Made by a program: the position numbers and the translations under genes. A DNA stretch of 47,959 nt from JAXDJJ01 sp034665745 (GTDB lineage: Bacteria; Actinomycetota; CADDZG01; WHSQ01), in NCBI GenBank assembly GCA_034665745.1, contig JAXDJJ010000033.1:1-47959 (forward strand). The letters are read 5' to 3'. Below the pieces are notes generated by a model that ran no database searches, was not told the DNA's origin, and was given only the letters and a program-made list of their open reading frames with translations. Shown here piece by piece: positions 25,357-32,942 of this stretch (positions within the stretch are counted from its first letter, which is position 1; each line of letters begins with the position of its first letter).

Positions 25357-26904
25357 CTAGTTTCCTGGATACAGGACCGTCTTGGCGAACTTCGTTACTC
25401 CCGCGCCGTCGGTTAGGCGAACGACGTAGAAGCCGCTGTTGCCGTCGCTGTACCAGATGTCGCCCGTCGCTTCGTCGTACGCGGGCGCCGACATCGCGAA
25501 CGCGCCGATCTTCGTGGGATACATGCTTTCCCCCGCGATCAGCGGGTTGTTGAAGTACGCGATCTCGCGAGGCTTCGCGGGGTTCCGGATGTCGAAGACA
25601 CGGAGCCCGGACATGATGAAGCTGCACGCGACTATGTACGGGTCGACACGGCTTGGTAGCGAGCAGTAGTGCCCCTGATAGCCCTGGAACACCTGATCGT
25701 CGCCGGGGTCCTCTGTCTGGTCGCCTTTGTTCACCTCGAGCCGCATGTTCGAGACGACGGTTGGCTTGGCCTCGTTCTCGATATCGATGATCCGTGCCGC
25801 GCCGATGTTCGCGCCCGAGCCGAACTCGTCGGTTTCGAGCAGGTACTCGTGTCCGTGAAGAACGAACGGTGTGGAGTTCTGTGGCGTGCTGACCTGGGGC
25901 CAGGTCAAGCGGCTGACGATCGAGACCGTCGGGTTCGGGACCCGTTTCTGAATCTCGCTAACGTCGAGGATCGTTAGCCCGCTGAAGTCGCTCGCGTCAT
26001 CGAACGCGGCCTCTGCCATGTAGAGACGGTTGCCGTCATTGCTGATCGAGACCCCGTGTGGTTGGTAGTCGGCCGTGGTCCACAACATCACTGGGACCTT
26101 CGGGTCGGTGAGATCCACGGCCGTAAGGGTGTGCGCGTACAACGATGCAACGTAGAAGGTCTTGCCGTCAGGGGAGAAACCGCCCTCGTGTCCGAGGATG
26201 CCCATCGGCGTTGACGACTGGAGCGCGGGATGCAGACAGTCTTGCGATACGTCGAAGACATCGACGAAGCCTGGGTTCCACGTCGGGTACCCCATGTCGG
26301 CGACCAGCAGGCCCCGTTTGGTGTTCAAGCGCACCGACTCGTGCGGCGACTGCATCGCCGGCGTCCGCAGGACATCGGTTAGCACCGGCTTGGCTGGGTC
26401 GTTCATGTCCATCACGTACACGCCGGGACCTTCCGCACCCTGGCTCGGGATGTTGTGCGGCCACAGCAGGGTCGAGTCCCAGTACGCACATTCGTTTCCG
26501 GCCTTGTCGACGTAACGCTCGACGCGATAGCCGCCGGAGTTGCCGTATTTCGAGATCATGCGGGCGTTGCAGAAGTAGCCCTTCTCTGCTCTCCCCGAGT
26601 CGTAGTCGGCTTTCGGCGCCTTGCCTTGAACCTTCTCGGGCATCGATCCTTCATCGCACGCGGTCCCAGGGGTGGGACCCGCGTCGGGCTTCGTTGAGCT
26701 CATGAACCGATGCATCGCGTGGGTGTGATGGCCGGCAGGGCCACCGACCGCCATCACGTGCTTGTGACTGACCGCTGCTGTGACGACCGTATCCATCACC
26801 GAGGGCGAGGCGGCCCCCGCACTGCCCGAGATGGCTGCGCCGATCATGATGACGGACAGGGCGGTAGCGGTAGCTACGCGCGAGAACCGGTACGGATCTG
26901 GCAT
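25357..26904 (-). CDS. Exported LVIVD-type beta-propeller protein
   Basis: A 515-residue predicted secreted protein with an N-terminal signal peptide (through GSAGAASP). Repeated blade-like segments follow, such as GVYVMDMNDPAKPVLTDVL, LTAVDLTDPKVPVMLW, LTILDVSEIQKR and LRVFDIRNPAKPREIAYF. These DxxNPxxP strands are typical of LVIVD-repeat propellers. Several cysteines occur in the N-terminal third (CDEGSMPEK, YFCNAR, NECAYW). Family members are abundant in Actinobacteria and have no established function; ligand binding at the surface is likely. AGGAGG lies 6 nt before ATG 26904. The TAG stop directly abuts the 3' end of the tmRNA gene on the other strand. Confidence 0.82.
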   Translation of the reverse strand: MPDPYRFSRVATATALSVIMIGAAISGSAGAASPSVMDTVVTAAVSHKHVMAVGGPAGHHTHAMHRFMSSTKPDAGPTPGTACDEGSMPEKVQGKAPKADYDSGRAEKGYFCNARMISKYGNSGGYRVERYVDKAGNECAYWDSTLLWPHNIPSQGAEGPGVYVMDMNDPAKPVLTDVLRTPAMQSPHESVRLNTKRGLLVADMGYPTWNPGFVDVFDVSQDCLHPALQSSTPMGILGHEGGFSPDGKTFYVASLYAHTLTAVDLTDPKVPVMLWTTADYQPHGVSISNDGNRLYMAEAAFDDASDFSGLTILDVSEIQKRVPNPTVSIVSRLTWPQVSTPQNSTPFVLHGHEYLLETDEFGSGANIGAARIIDIENEAKPTVVSNMRLEVNKGDQTEDPGDDQVFQGYQGHYCSLPSRVDPYIVACSFIMSGLRVFDIRNPAKPREIAYFNNPLIAGESMYPTKIGAFAMSAPAYDEATGDIWYSDGNSGFYVVRLTDGAGVTKFAKTVLYPGN

Positions 26905-26997
26905 CGAGGCCTCCTGAGAGCAGCGACTACTGAGTACTGAGACGCGCTGAAGCCAGATTCCTACCCAGGAGCCCCAGAACCATTCTTGGACTCACGG

Positions 26998-27022
26998 CGT
27001 CTCCTCTATGACCAAGGAGGCG
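26998..27022 (+). promoter_or_regulatory. Small hairpin covering the Shine-Dalgarno of the lipoprotein gene at 27026
   Basis: CGTCTCCT (26998-27005) can pair with AGGAGGCG (27015-27022), one pair being G-U, with a 9-nt loop. The paired 3' strand contains the AAGGAGG ribosome binding site of the gene starting at 27026. The stem is short, so it may be fortuitous. Confidence 0.35.
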
Positions 27023-27025
27023 GCC

Positions 27026-28255
27026 ATGGGCCATCTACGCACGACGTTCCTGATCTGTATCGCGGCACTCTTCGTCGTTAGCTGTGGGTCGCCGGAGATC
27101 CAGGCGGCAGGCGATGACCTGCTCTTCATCTCGGCGCGAGGCGGCGGCGTCGCGGTCATCACTCCAGGCGGCAGCGGCCCCGATTTCCTTGCTCGGAATT
27201 CGACTCCATCGAGCAACTGGAAGACCGTCGTCAAGAGCTACTGGCGCGGGAACACGACCAAGCTGGTCGCCCTGGACCCGGCCACCGGTCTGCATCGGTG
27301 GGAGGCGGTAGTCGGCGAGTCCCAACGCGTGAAGATCGTCTCGGGTAACGGGACTTTGGTTGCAACCAGTCCGTGGGATGAGCGCGGACACCTCCGGGGT
27401 CGTGCGCGCACGACGTTGACCGTTGCCGGCAGCGCCCGGCCAGAGCCGCAGCGCTACGAACTCGAGGGCAACTTCGAACCGGAGGCATTCTCGACCGACG
27501 GTGGCAGCCTCTTCGTTGTTAGTTACCTACCCGCGCGCAAACCGGTCAACTACCAAGTGAGACGTCTCGACCTCACCACCGGCGAAGTGACAGGCGTCTA
27601 CACCCCGGATGCCCACCTGCAGCAGTCGATGGGCGGAACGGCTCGCATTCAGGCTGCAAGCCCGGATGGGACGCGGCTCTACACCCTCTACACGTTGCAG
27701 GGGACCAAGGACGCCGAAGCCCGCGCGTTCATCCATGTCCTCGACCTCGACGAGAAATGGGCTCATTGCATCGAGCTGCCGACGGGGTTCGAAGCGTCGG
27801 ACCTGGAGACGGCCGCGATCACGGTGTCCAAGGACGGCAAGCACGCGTACTTGGCGGATTCCAGGACCGAGGCCTTGGTCGAGATCGACACGGACAAGTT
27901 AGTTGTGTCGAGAACGGGAACCGTCGAACTCGATAGTGCCGGCGCGACCCACATGGTCGCCTCGCAGGACGGGATCCTCTACGCCGCTAGTGGCGTCGAT
28001 GTGGTCGCGATCGACCTAGCGACGCTCGGCGAGAAGAACGCGTGGCAGATGTTCTCCGACATCGCCGGCCTGCAGGTCGGTCGGGATCCGAGCCAACTCT
28101 TCATCGGGGTTAACGACCGGATCATCGTTCTCGATGTCGAGACGGGGTTGCGACTCGATTCGATCGATCCCGAAGGGATCAGGAGGATCGGCCAGTTCGG
28201 CGAGGTCCAGCCCCCGATCGCAGAAGAAGAGGAGTCGTTCACCTGCGCCTGCTGA
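27026..28255 (+). CDS. Putative lipoprotein with beta-propeller-like (YncE/WD40-type) repeats
   Basis: A 409-residue lipoprotein: hydrophobic signal with lipobox VVSC and lipidation site C20. Repeated strands with D-x-A/T-T-G motifs follow (LVALDPATGLHRWEAV, RRLDLTTGEVTG, VVAIDLATLGEK, IIVLDVETGLRLDS), typical of PQQ/YncE-like seven-bladed propellers. Ligand and role are unknown. ATG 27026 has an AAGGAGG 5 nt upstream; ATG 27008 is in frame but has no ribosome binding site and would add six residues before the signal. It is divergent from the LVIVD propeller gene and is followed by another lipoprotein gene, so this looks like a small set of cell-surface binding proteins. Confidence 0.78.
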   Translation: MGHLRTTFLICIAALFVVSCGSPEIQAAGDDLLFISARGGGVAVITPGGSGPDFLARNSTPSSNWKTVVKSYWRGNTTKLVALDPATGLHRWEAVVGESQRVKIVSGNGTLVATSPWDERGHLRGRARTTLTVAGSARPEPQRYELEGNFEPEAFSTDGGSLFVVSYLPARKPVNYQVRRLDLTTGEVTGVYTPDAHLQQSMGGTARIQAASPDGTRLYTLYTLQGTKDAEARAFIHVLDLDEKWAHCIELPTGFEASDLETAAITVSKDGKHAYLADSRTEALVEIDTDKLVVSRTGTVELDSAGATHMVASQDGILYAASGVDVVAIDLATLGEKNAWQMFSDIAGLQVGRDPSQLFIGVNDRIIVLDVETGLRLDSIDPEGIRRIGQFGEVQPPIAEEEESFTCAC

Positions 28256-28272
28256 CCCGGTAAGCGAGGCAA

Positions 28273-28320
28273 CCTCCTGGGGGGTTCGTGCGTCTGACCA
28301 TCAAAGACCCCCACAGGAGG
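28273..28320 (+). promoter_or_regulatory. Strong hairpin sequestering the Shine-Dalgarno of the Gmad2 lipoprotein gene
   Basis: CCTCCTG (28273-28279) pairs with CAGGAGG (28314-28320), and GGGGGT (28280-28285) pairs with ACCCCC (28307-28312). This gives a 13-bp stem with one bulged A (28313) and a 21-nt loop. The AGGAGG ribosome binding site for GTG 28327 lies in the stem. It could control translation (thermometer, protein or ligand switch) or act as a terminator for the upstream gene; no T tract follows, which favours the former. Confidence 0.6.
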
Positions 28321-28326
28321 TAAGAC

Positions 28327-28836
28327 GTGAACATGACCAAGATGGCCGGACTAGCGCTGGTGGCCGTCCTCGCGCTGAGCGCGTGCGGGGATTCGACCGA
28401 GATCCTTACGGGGGCGTCCCCTGCCGAGACGCCGTCGCCCGAGGTGACAGTCGTGGAAACACCCACCGAAACATCGGCCCCCGTGCCGGCCGACGACTGC
28501 ACCCTGGAATCGGAAGAGAGCTACCAGGGTCGGGCCCTGATCAGCGTGTTCGAGCCCTGCACCGGTGAGGTGGTCTCGAGTCCGGTGACGATCGCAGGCG
28601 AGGCCAACGTCTTCGAGGCCACCGTTAGCTTCCGTGTCCTCGACGAGAACGGCACCGAGATAGCGACCGGTTTCACCACCGCAGACTGCGGCACCGGGTG
28701 CTGGGGCAACTACACGGGAGAGGTGAAGTTCACCGTCGACCACGAGCAACCCGGGATGATCGAAGTGTTTGAGAGTTCGGCCAAGGATGGCTCTGATGTC
28801 AACAAGATCTCGATCCCGGTGACGCTGACGCCTTAG
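28327..28836 (+). CDS. Gmad2-domain lipoprotein
   Basis: A 169-residue lipoprotein: lipobox LSAC with C20, a Thr/Pro/Glu-rich linker of about 35 residues, and a C-terminal immunoglobulin-like Gmad2 domain (ISVFEPCTGEVVSSPVTIAG, then SFRVLDENGTEI and GMIEVFESSAKDGS). Gmad2 was named from spore-germination proteins but is widespread in non-sporulating bacteria as a cell-surface domain. Four cysteines in the mature domain may form disulfides. GTG 28327 is 6 nt after AGGAGG; ATG 28333 is in frame and 12 nt away. The ribosome binding site is inside a hairpin. Its TAG directly abuts the stop of the convergent kinase gene. Confidence 0.85.
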   Translation: MNMTKMAGLALVAVLALSACGDSTEILTGASPAETPSPEVTVVETPTETSAPVPADDCTLESEESYQGRALISVFEPCTGEVVSSPVTIAGEANVFEATVSFRVLDENGTEIATGFTTADCGTGCWGNYTGEVKFTVDHEQPGMIEVFESSAKDGSDVNKISIPVTLTP

Positions 28837-30150
28837 CTAATTGTTCGATTGCATCCGTGCGACGACGGTGTCGTCGATGGGGAAGCGCAGAACGAACGCG
28901 ATCTCGCCGTTGTGTGGCTCTGCCGCGACCTTGCCATTGATCGCGTCTGCCAAGCGGGCCGCGATGTAGAGCCCGAGTCCGACACCGCTCGTTTCCGTAT
29001 CCACACCTCGCTGGAAGGGCTGAAATATCTCCGAGGCATCGAGGTTGGTCGGGAGAGACCCTTGGTTGGCGACGGCGATCTCGGCGATCCCATCGTCGAC
29101 CTTGGTGTTGACGCGGATCGGCGTGCCGTCGGCCGAGTGTTTGAAGGCATTCTCGAGGAACACGCCGAGGATCTCGTAAACGGCGAGATCGTCTGTTTCG
29201 ACGATCTGCTCCGGGACGGGTCCGACCTCGAGACGCGTTGCATCGAAACCGCGAACCACCCGTTCGATCAGATCGGGAAGGTTCACCTCTTTGGTCATGC
29301 CGGCGAGCTCCGCGCGCGCACCTTGTAGCAAGCGATCGATCAGGTCCTTCAGCTCGCGGCCCCGTTCGTAGGCCGAAGACAGCATCTCTTCGCGCAGATG
29401 TTCGGACAGTGCCTTGTGGTGTTTCTCGATGGTGCGCAACGTTCCCATGATGACCGTCAGCGGTGTCTTGAGTTCGTGCGATGCCATCGCGAAGAACATG
29501 TCCTTGGAGTGTTGGGCTTCGCGCAAGCGTTCGACCGTCCGAGCGTCGGTCAGTGCAAGACTCGCGTGCTCAGCGAACGCCAGCAACGTTTCTTGCTCGA
29601 TCGGGCTGTAAACGCGGTTCTCGACGTACGACGCGACGACGAGGCTTCCGGCGAGCTCGCCGTATTCGTAGACGGGCGCAGCCATCGCTGCTTGCAAACC
29701 TTCGTCGGCCAAGGCCTGGAAGCGCTGCGGATCGGTCTGGTAGTTGTTGACGATCACCAAGCGGTTCTCTTTGATGGCGAGGCCCCCGGCACCTTCTCCG
29801 ACCGGAGCTCTTTCGAGCACCTTGGACACATCGGCGCTCAATCCGCTGTTGGACCGAAGGACCATCCAGTCGTGGTCGGCGGGGTCGAGGAGTCGGAGGC
29901 CAACGACCTCGTCACCGAGGAGCTCGCCCGCTCCGGCCGTGATGGCGTCGAGCACCTCCTGCAATGGGGCGCGGTGGGAGATCGAACGTTGGATCCTCGT
30001 GAGCTTGCGCAGCAGCTCGTTGCGCTCGACGAGGGTGGCTAGCAGCCGGTTCGTCAGCTCTTCCTCGGGCACGCCGTCGACCTCGATGCCCAGACGGGCA
30101 GCGATAGCGCGGGGATCGAGGTCCGCCATAGGTCTTGGATTGTCACCCAT
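28837..30150 (-). CDS. GAF-domain sensor histidine kinase (soluble)
   Basis: A 437-residue kinase without membrane segments. It has an N-terminal helix, a GAF domain at roughly 60-200 (LQEVLDAITAGAGELLGDEV onward), a HisKA domain with H225 in MASHELKTPLTVI, and an ATPase domain with LENAFKHSADG and TSGVGLGLYIAARLADA. A GAF sensor suggests a cytoplasmic small-molecule, redox or light cue; no heme- or chromophore-binding residue can be assigned. The G1 box is weak (VANQGSLP in place of DxGxG), yet G2 is intact. No response regulator is adjacent. ATG 30129 is an in-frame alternative start with GACAAT 9 nt upstream; neither start has a Shine-Dalgarno. Confidence 0.87.
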   Translation of the reverse strand: MGDNPRPMADLDPRAIAARLGIEVDGVPEEELTNRLLATLVERNELLRKLTRIQRSISHRAPLQEVLDAITAGAGELLGDEVVGLRLLDPADHDWMVLRSNSGLSADVSKVLERAPVGEGAGGLAIKENRLVIVNNYQTDPQRFQALADEGLQAAMAAPVYEYGELAGSLVVASYVENRVYSPIEQETLLAFAEHASLALTDARTVERLREAQHSKDMFFAMASHELKTPLTVIMGTLRTIEKHHKALSEHLREEMLSSAYERGRELKDLIDRLLQGARAELAGMTKEVNLPDLIERVVRGFDATRLEVGPVPEQIVETDDLAVYEILGVFLENAFKHSADGTPIRVNTKVDDGIAEIAVANQGSLPTNLDASEIFQPFQRGVDTETSGVGLGLYIAARLADAINGKVAAEPHNGEIAFVLRFPIDDTVVARMQSNN

Positions 30151-30190
30151 CGTCTAGACATCGGCCATGGCCTGGGAGGATTGAGCCGAT

Positions 30191-31255
30191 ATGGAAGCCC
30201 ACGTACACCCCAGCAGTACGAGCGAGGTGCGCCTGACCTCGTATTCCCACGCCGGAGGGTGCGGGTGCAAGCTCTCGCCCGTCGAACTGGCCGAGGTCAT
30301 GAAACACGTCGCGAGTCGGTCCGGTGACCCTTCAGTGTTGGTCGGTCTCGACGATCCCGACGATGCGGGCGTCTATCGGGTCGGCCCCGACCTTGCCATT
30401 GTGCAAACGGTCGATTTCTTCACGCCGATAGTCGATGACCCCTTCGACTGGGGCCGCATCGCGGCCACCAACGCCTTGTCCGACGTGTACGCGATGGGGG
30501 GCCGACCGGTCACCGCTTTGAACCTCGTGGGGTGGCCACGCGAGCTTCCGTTCGAGCTTCTCGGCCGGGTCCTCGAGGGCTCGGCGACGGTGTGCGCAGA
30601 TGCCGGCGTGACCGTCATCGGCGGGCACTCGATCGATGATCCCGAACCGAAGTTCGGCCTCGCCGTAACCGGGCTCGTCGATCCGGACGCGATCGTGCGA
30701 TCGCGTGGAGCCAAGCCCGGCGACCTATTGATCATGACGAAACCGTTAGGGATGGGCATCATCGCAAGCGGGATCAAAGAGGGCCAGACGAGCGAGGCGA
30801 CCGCGGCCGAAGCGATACGCGTCATGACCACTTTGAACAGCGGTGCGTCTGCCGCGATGACGACGGTTGGAGTCAGCGCGGCAACAGATATCACCGGGTT
30901 CGGATTGATGGGCCACCTCATCGAGATGCTCGACGATCACCTTTCGGCCGAGCTCGACTTCGACACGATCCCCGTGCTTCTTGAAGCGATAGACCTCGTG
31001 CGTTCTGGGATCCTTCCCGGCGGTAGCAAGCGGAACCAAGAAGCGATGGGCGCACAGGTAGAGACGCCGGCGCTCGACGATGCACGCAGAGCGTTGCTGT
31101 TCGATGCGCAAACCTCGGGTGGCCTGCTGATCGCCGTGGCTCCCGATAAAGCGCAAGCCCTCCACACCGCACTAGCGGACAACAACGTCACTGCGGCCGC
31201 GACCATCGGGCGGGTCGTGGATGGTGACGGCAACGTGGTCGTGACACTCGGATGA
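30191..31255 (+). CDS. selD: Selenide, water dikinase (selenophosphate synthetase)
   Basis: A 354-residue SelD. It makes selenophosphate from selenide and ATP, the donor for selenocysteine, selenouridine or selenium cofactors. The catalytic loop is GGCGCK with C24 and K27; this is the cysteine form, not a selenoprotein. Metal- and ATP-binding blocks follow (VGLDDPDDAG, QTVDFFTPIVDDPFDWGRIAATNALSD, GGHSIDDPEPKFGLAV, KPLGMGI). A GGGAGGA lies 9 nt before ATG 30191. No selA, selB, tRNA-Sec or ybbB is in the window, so which selenium pathway it serves is open. Its stop overlaps the next gene (ATGA). Confidence 0.93.
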   Translation: MEAHVHPSSTSEVRLTSYSHAGGCGCKLSPVELAEVMKHVASRSGDPSVLVGLDDPDDAGVYRVGPDLAIVQTVDFFTPIVDDPFDWGRIAATNALSDVYAMGGRPVTALNLVGWPRELPFELLGRVLEGSATVCADAGVTVIGGHSIDDPEPKFGLAVTGLVDPDAIVRSRGAKPGDLLIMTKPLGMGIIASGIKEGQTSEATAAEAIRVMTTLNSGASAAMTTVGVSAATDITGFGLMGHLIEMLDDHLSAELDFDTIPVLLEAIDLVRSGILPGGSKRNQEAMGAQVETPALDDARRALLFDAQTSGGLLIAVAPDKAQALHTALADNNVTAAATIGRVVDGDGNVVVTLG

Positions 31256-31677
31256 CAGATGGATTGCGCATGGCACGTTCGCTGGCAGACGAGATGGTCG
31301 CTCATCTGAATGAGGAGCGGCCGAACGAGGGCTGTGGTCTCGTCGCAGGCAAGGGCGGGGCCGTTTCGAAGGTGATCAAGATGTCCAACGCGATGGGCAG
31401 TCCGATGCGCTACTCCTTGGACCCACAGGAGCAGTTTGCCGCCTACCGGTTGATCGAAGACGAAGGCCTCGAGCTCGCCGGTGTCTTCCATTCGCACACC
31501 CACACCGAAGCTTTTCCATCACCTACCGATGTGCGGTTGGCGAGCGAAGACGTTCCCTACATCATCGTTTCACTTGCTCATGAACCGGCAGACATCAAGG
31601 CGTTCCGGATCGTGAAACTCAACTGGGATGACTCCGAGGGCGAGATCGTGGAAGTCCCCGTCGCTATCGAGGGTTGA
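31252..31677 (+). CDS. JAMM/MPN+ metalloprotease, Mec-like
   Basis: A 141-residue MPN-domain peptidase with a complete JAMM site: E26 (NEGCGLV), then H80-x-H82-x7-S90-x2-D93 in HSHTHTEAFPSPTD. In M. tuberculosis the homologue Mec+ (Rv1334) cleaves newly made cysteine off the CysO carrier. The next two genes are cysO- and cysM-like, in the same order. Related JAMM proteases (QbsD type) also remove residues that follow the GlyGly of a sulfur carrier, which matters because the carrier next door has such an extension. ATG 31252 overlaps the selD stop. Confidence 0.9.
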   Translation: MTDGLRMARSLADEMVAHLNEERPNEGCGLVAGKGGAVSKVIKMSNAMGSPMRYSLDPQEQFAAYRLIEDEGLELAGVFHSHTHTEAFPSPTDVRLASEDVPYIIVSLAHEPADIKAFRIVKLNWDDSEGEIVEVPVAIEG

Positions 31678-31711
31678 CTACGATGTACCTGCAGCCCGCT
31701 AAGGAGGCGAT

Positions 31712-31993
31712 GTGGCAGTAGAGGTCCGGATCCCCACCGTATTCAGGAAGTTCACGGGTAATGAGGCCGTCGTCGAGGTGGACGAGGGCACTATCGCCGA
31801 TGTCTTCGATCAGCTCGAGGCTCGTCACCCCGGGTTCAAAGAACAATTGATGACGAGCGAAGGCGAGCTGCACCGCTTCGTGAACGTCTACGTCAACGAT
31901 GAGGATGCTCGCTATCTCGAGAAGCTAGACACGAAGGTGTCCGAGGGCGACACGGTTTCGCTGCTCCCATCGGTGGCCGGCGGCTCTCACTAG
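31712..31993 (+). CDS. CysO-like ubiquitin-fold sulfur-carrier protein with residues after GlyGly
   Basis: A 93-residue MoaD/ThiS-fold protein (VEVRIPTVFRKFTG at the start, VNVYVNDEDARYLEKLDT, then SLLPSVAGG). Such carriers are activated at a C-terminal GlyGly to a thiocarboxylate that supplies sulfur to CysM. In this protein GlyGly is residues 90-91 and is followed by Ser-His, whereas M. tuberculosis CysO ends at GlyGly. It would need trimming before activation, and a JAMM protease is encoded directly upstream. Start GTG 31712 has AAGGAGG 4 nt upstream; the overlapping ATG 31710 hits a stop after three codons. It lies 7 nt before cysM. Confidence 0.88.
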   Translation: MAVEVRIPTVFRKFTGNEAVVEVDEGTIADVFDQLEARHPGFKEQLMTSEGELHRFVNVYVNDEDARYLEKLDTKVSEGDTVSLLPSVAGGSH

Positions 31994-32000
31994 TCCTCGC

Positions 32001-32942
32001 ATGAAGTACTCCTCGATCCTCGATGCGGTGGGAAACACACCGTTGGTCGAGGTTCCTCACCTCTGTCCCGTCGACGGCGTGCGGATGTGGGTGAAACTCG
32101 AAGGCCAGAACCCCACCGGGTCGGTCAAGGACCGGATCGCTATCGCCCTGGTCGAGGCGGGCGAGGCCTCCGGCGATCTCACGCCCGACAAGATCATCCT
32201 CGAGCCCACCTCCGGTAACACTGGGATCGCGTTGGCGATGGTCGCCAGTACGCGCGGGTACCGCTTCACTGCGGTGATGCCCGACAACGCAAGCGCGGAA
32301 CGGGTGCAGCTCTTGACCGCGTTCGGCGCGGAGATCATCTTCTCCGAAGGTGCCAAGGGAACGAACGGTTCCGTAGCGATGGCACTAGAGCTGGCGAAGG
32401 ATCCGAAGTACCACATGCCATTTCAGTACGGCAACACGGCGAACATCGACGCGCACTACAAGGGCACCGGGCAAGAGATCGTTGACGACCTACCGGAGGT
32501 GAAGGCGTTCGTCGCCGGCCTCGGAACGGGTGGGACCTTGATGGGCGTCGGTAAACGATTGAAGGAACACAACCCAGATGTCCGGATCGTTGCTGCCGAG
32601 CCGAAACTCGGCGAGCTCGTGTACGGATTGCGGTCACTGGAGGACGGCTACATCCCTCCGATCTTCGACCCCGATGCGATCGACGGAAAAGTGATGGTGA
32701 GCGCGCGCGATTCCATCCTGTGGACGCGCGAACTGTTGCGGAAGGAAGGCATCTTTGCCGGCATCTCTGCAGGCGCGGTCATCTGGGTCGCGCAACGGGT
32801 CGCCGAACGTCTCGCGGAAGATGGCGGTGGCGACATCGCTTGCTTGTTGCCGGACGGTGGATGGAAGTACATGTCGACCGAGGCGTGGACCCAAGACATC
32901 GATACCGCCGAGAGCCAGGTCGAAGAGGTGCTGTGGTGGTAG
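32001..32942 (+). CDS. cysM: CysO-dependent cysteine synthase CysM (O-phosphoserine sulfhydrylase type)
   Basis: A 313-residue PLP enzyme of the cysteine synthase family. The PLP lysine is K43 in PTGSVKDR; the substrate loop is EPTSGNTGIAL and the phosphate-binding glycine loop GLGTGGTL. The C-terminal part (EPKLGELVYGLRSLEDGY, GIFAGISAGAV, DGGWKYMST, ending EEVLWW) parallels M. tuberculosis CysM, including the arginine in GLRSL aligned to the residue that selects O-phosphoserine. It would join O-phosphoserine with the CysO thiocarboxylate to give CysO-Cys, which Mec then cleaves. That substrate call rests on synteny and this alignment from memory. Confidence 0.9.
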   Translation: MKYSSILDAVGNTPLVEVPHLCPVDGVRMWVKLEGQNPTGSVKDRIAIALVEAGEASGDLTPDKIILEPTSGNTGIALAMVASTRGYRFTAVMPDNASAERVQLLTAFGAEIIFSEGAKGTNGSVAMALELAKDPKYHMPFQYGNTANIDAHYKGTGQEIVDDLPEVKAFVAGLGTGGTLMGVGKRLKEHNPDVRIVAAEPKLGELVYGLRSLEDGYIPPIFDPDAIDGKVMVSARDSILWTRELLRKEGIFAGISAGAVIWVAQRVAERLAEDGGGDIACLLPDGGWKYMSTEAWTQDIDTAESQVEEVLWW

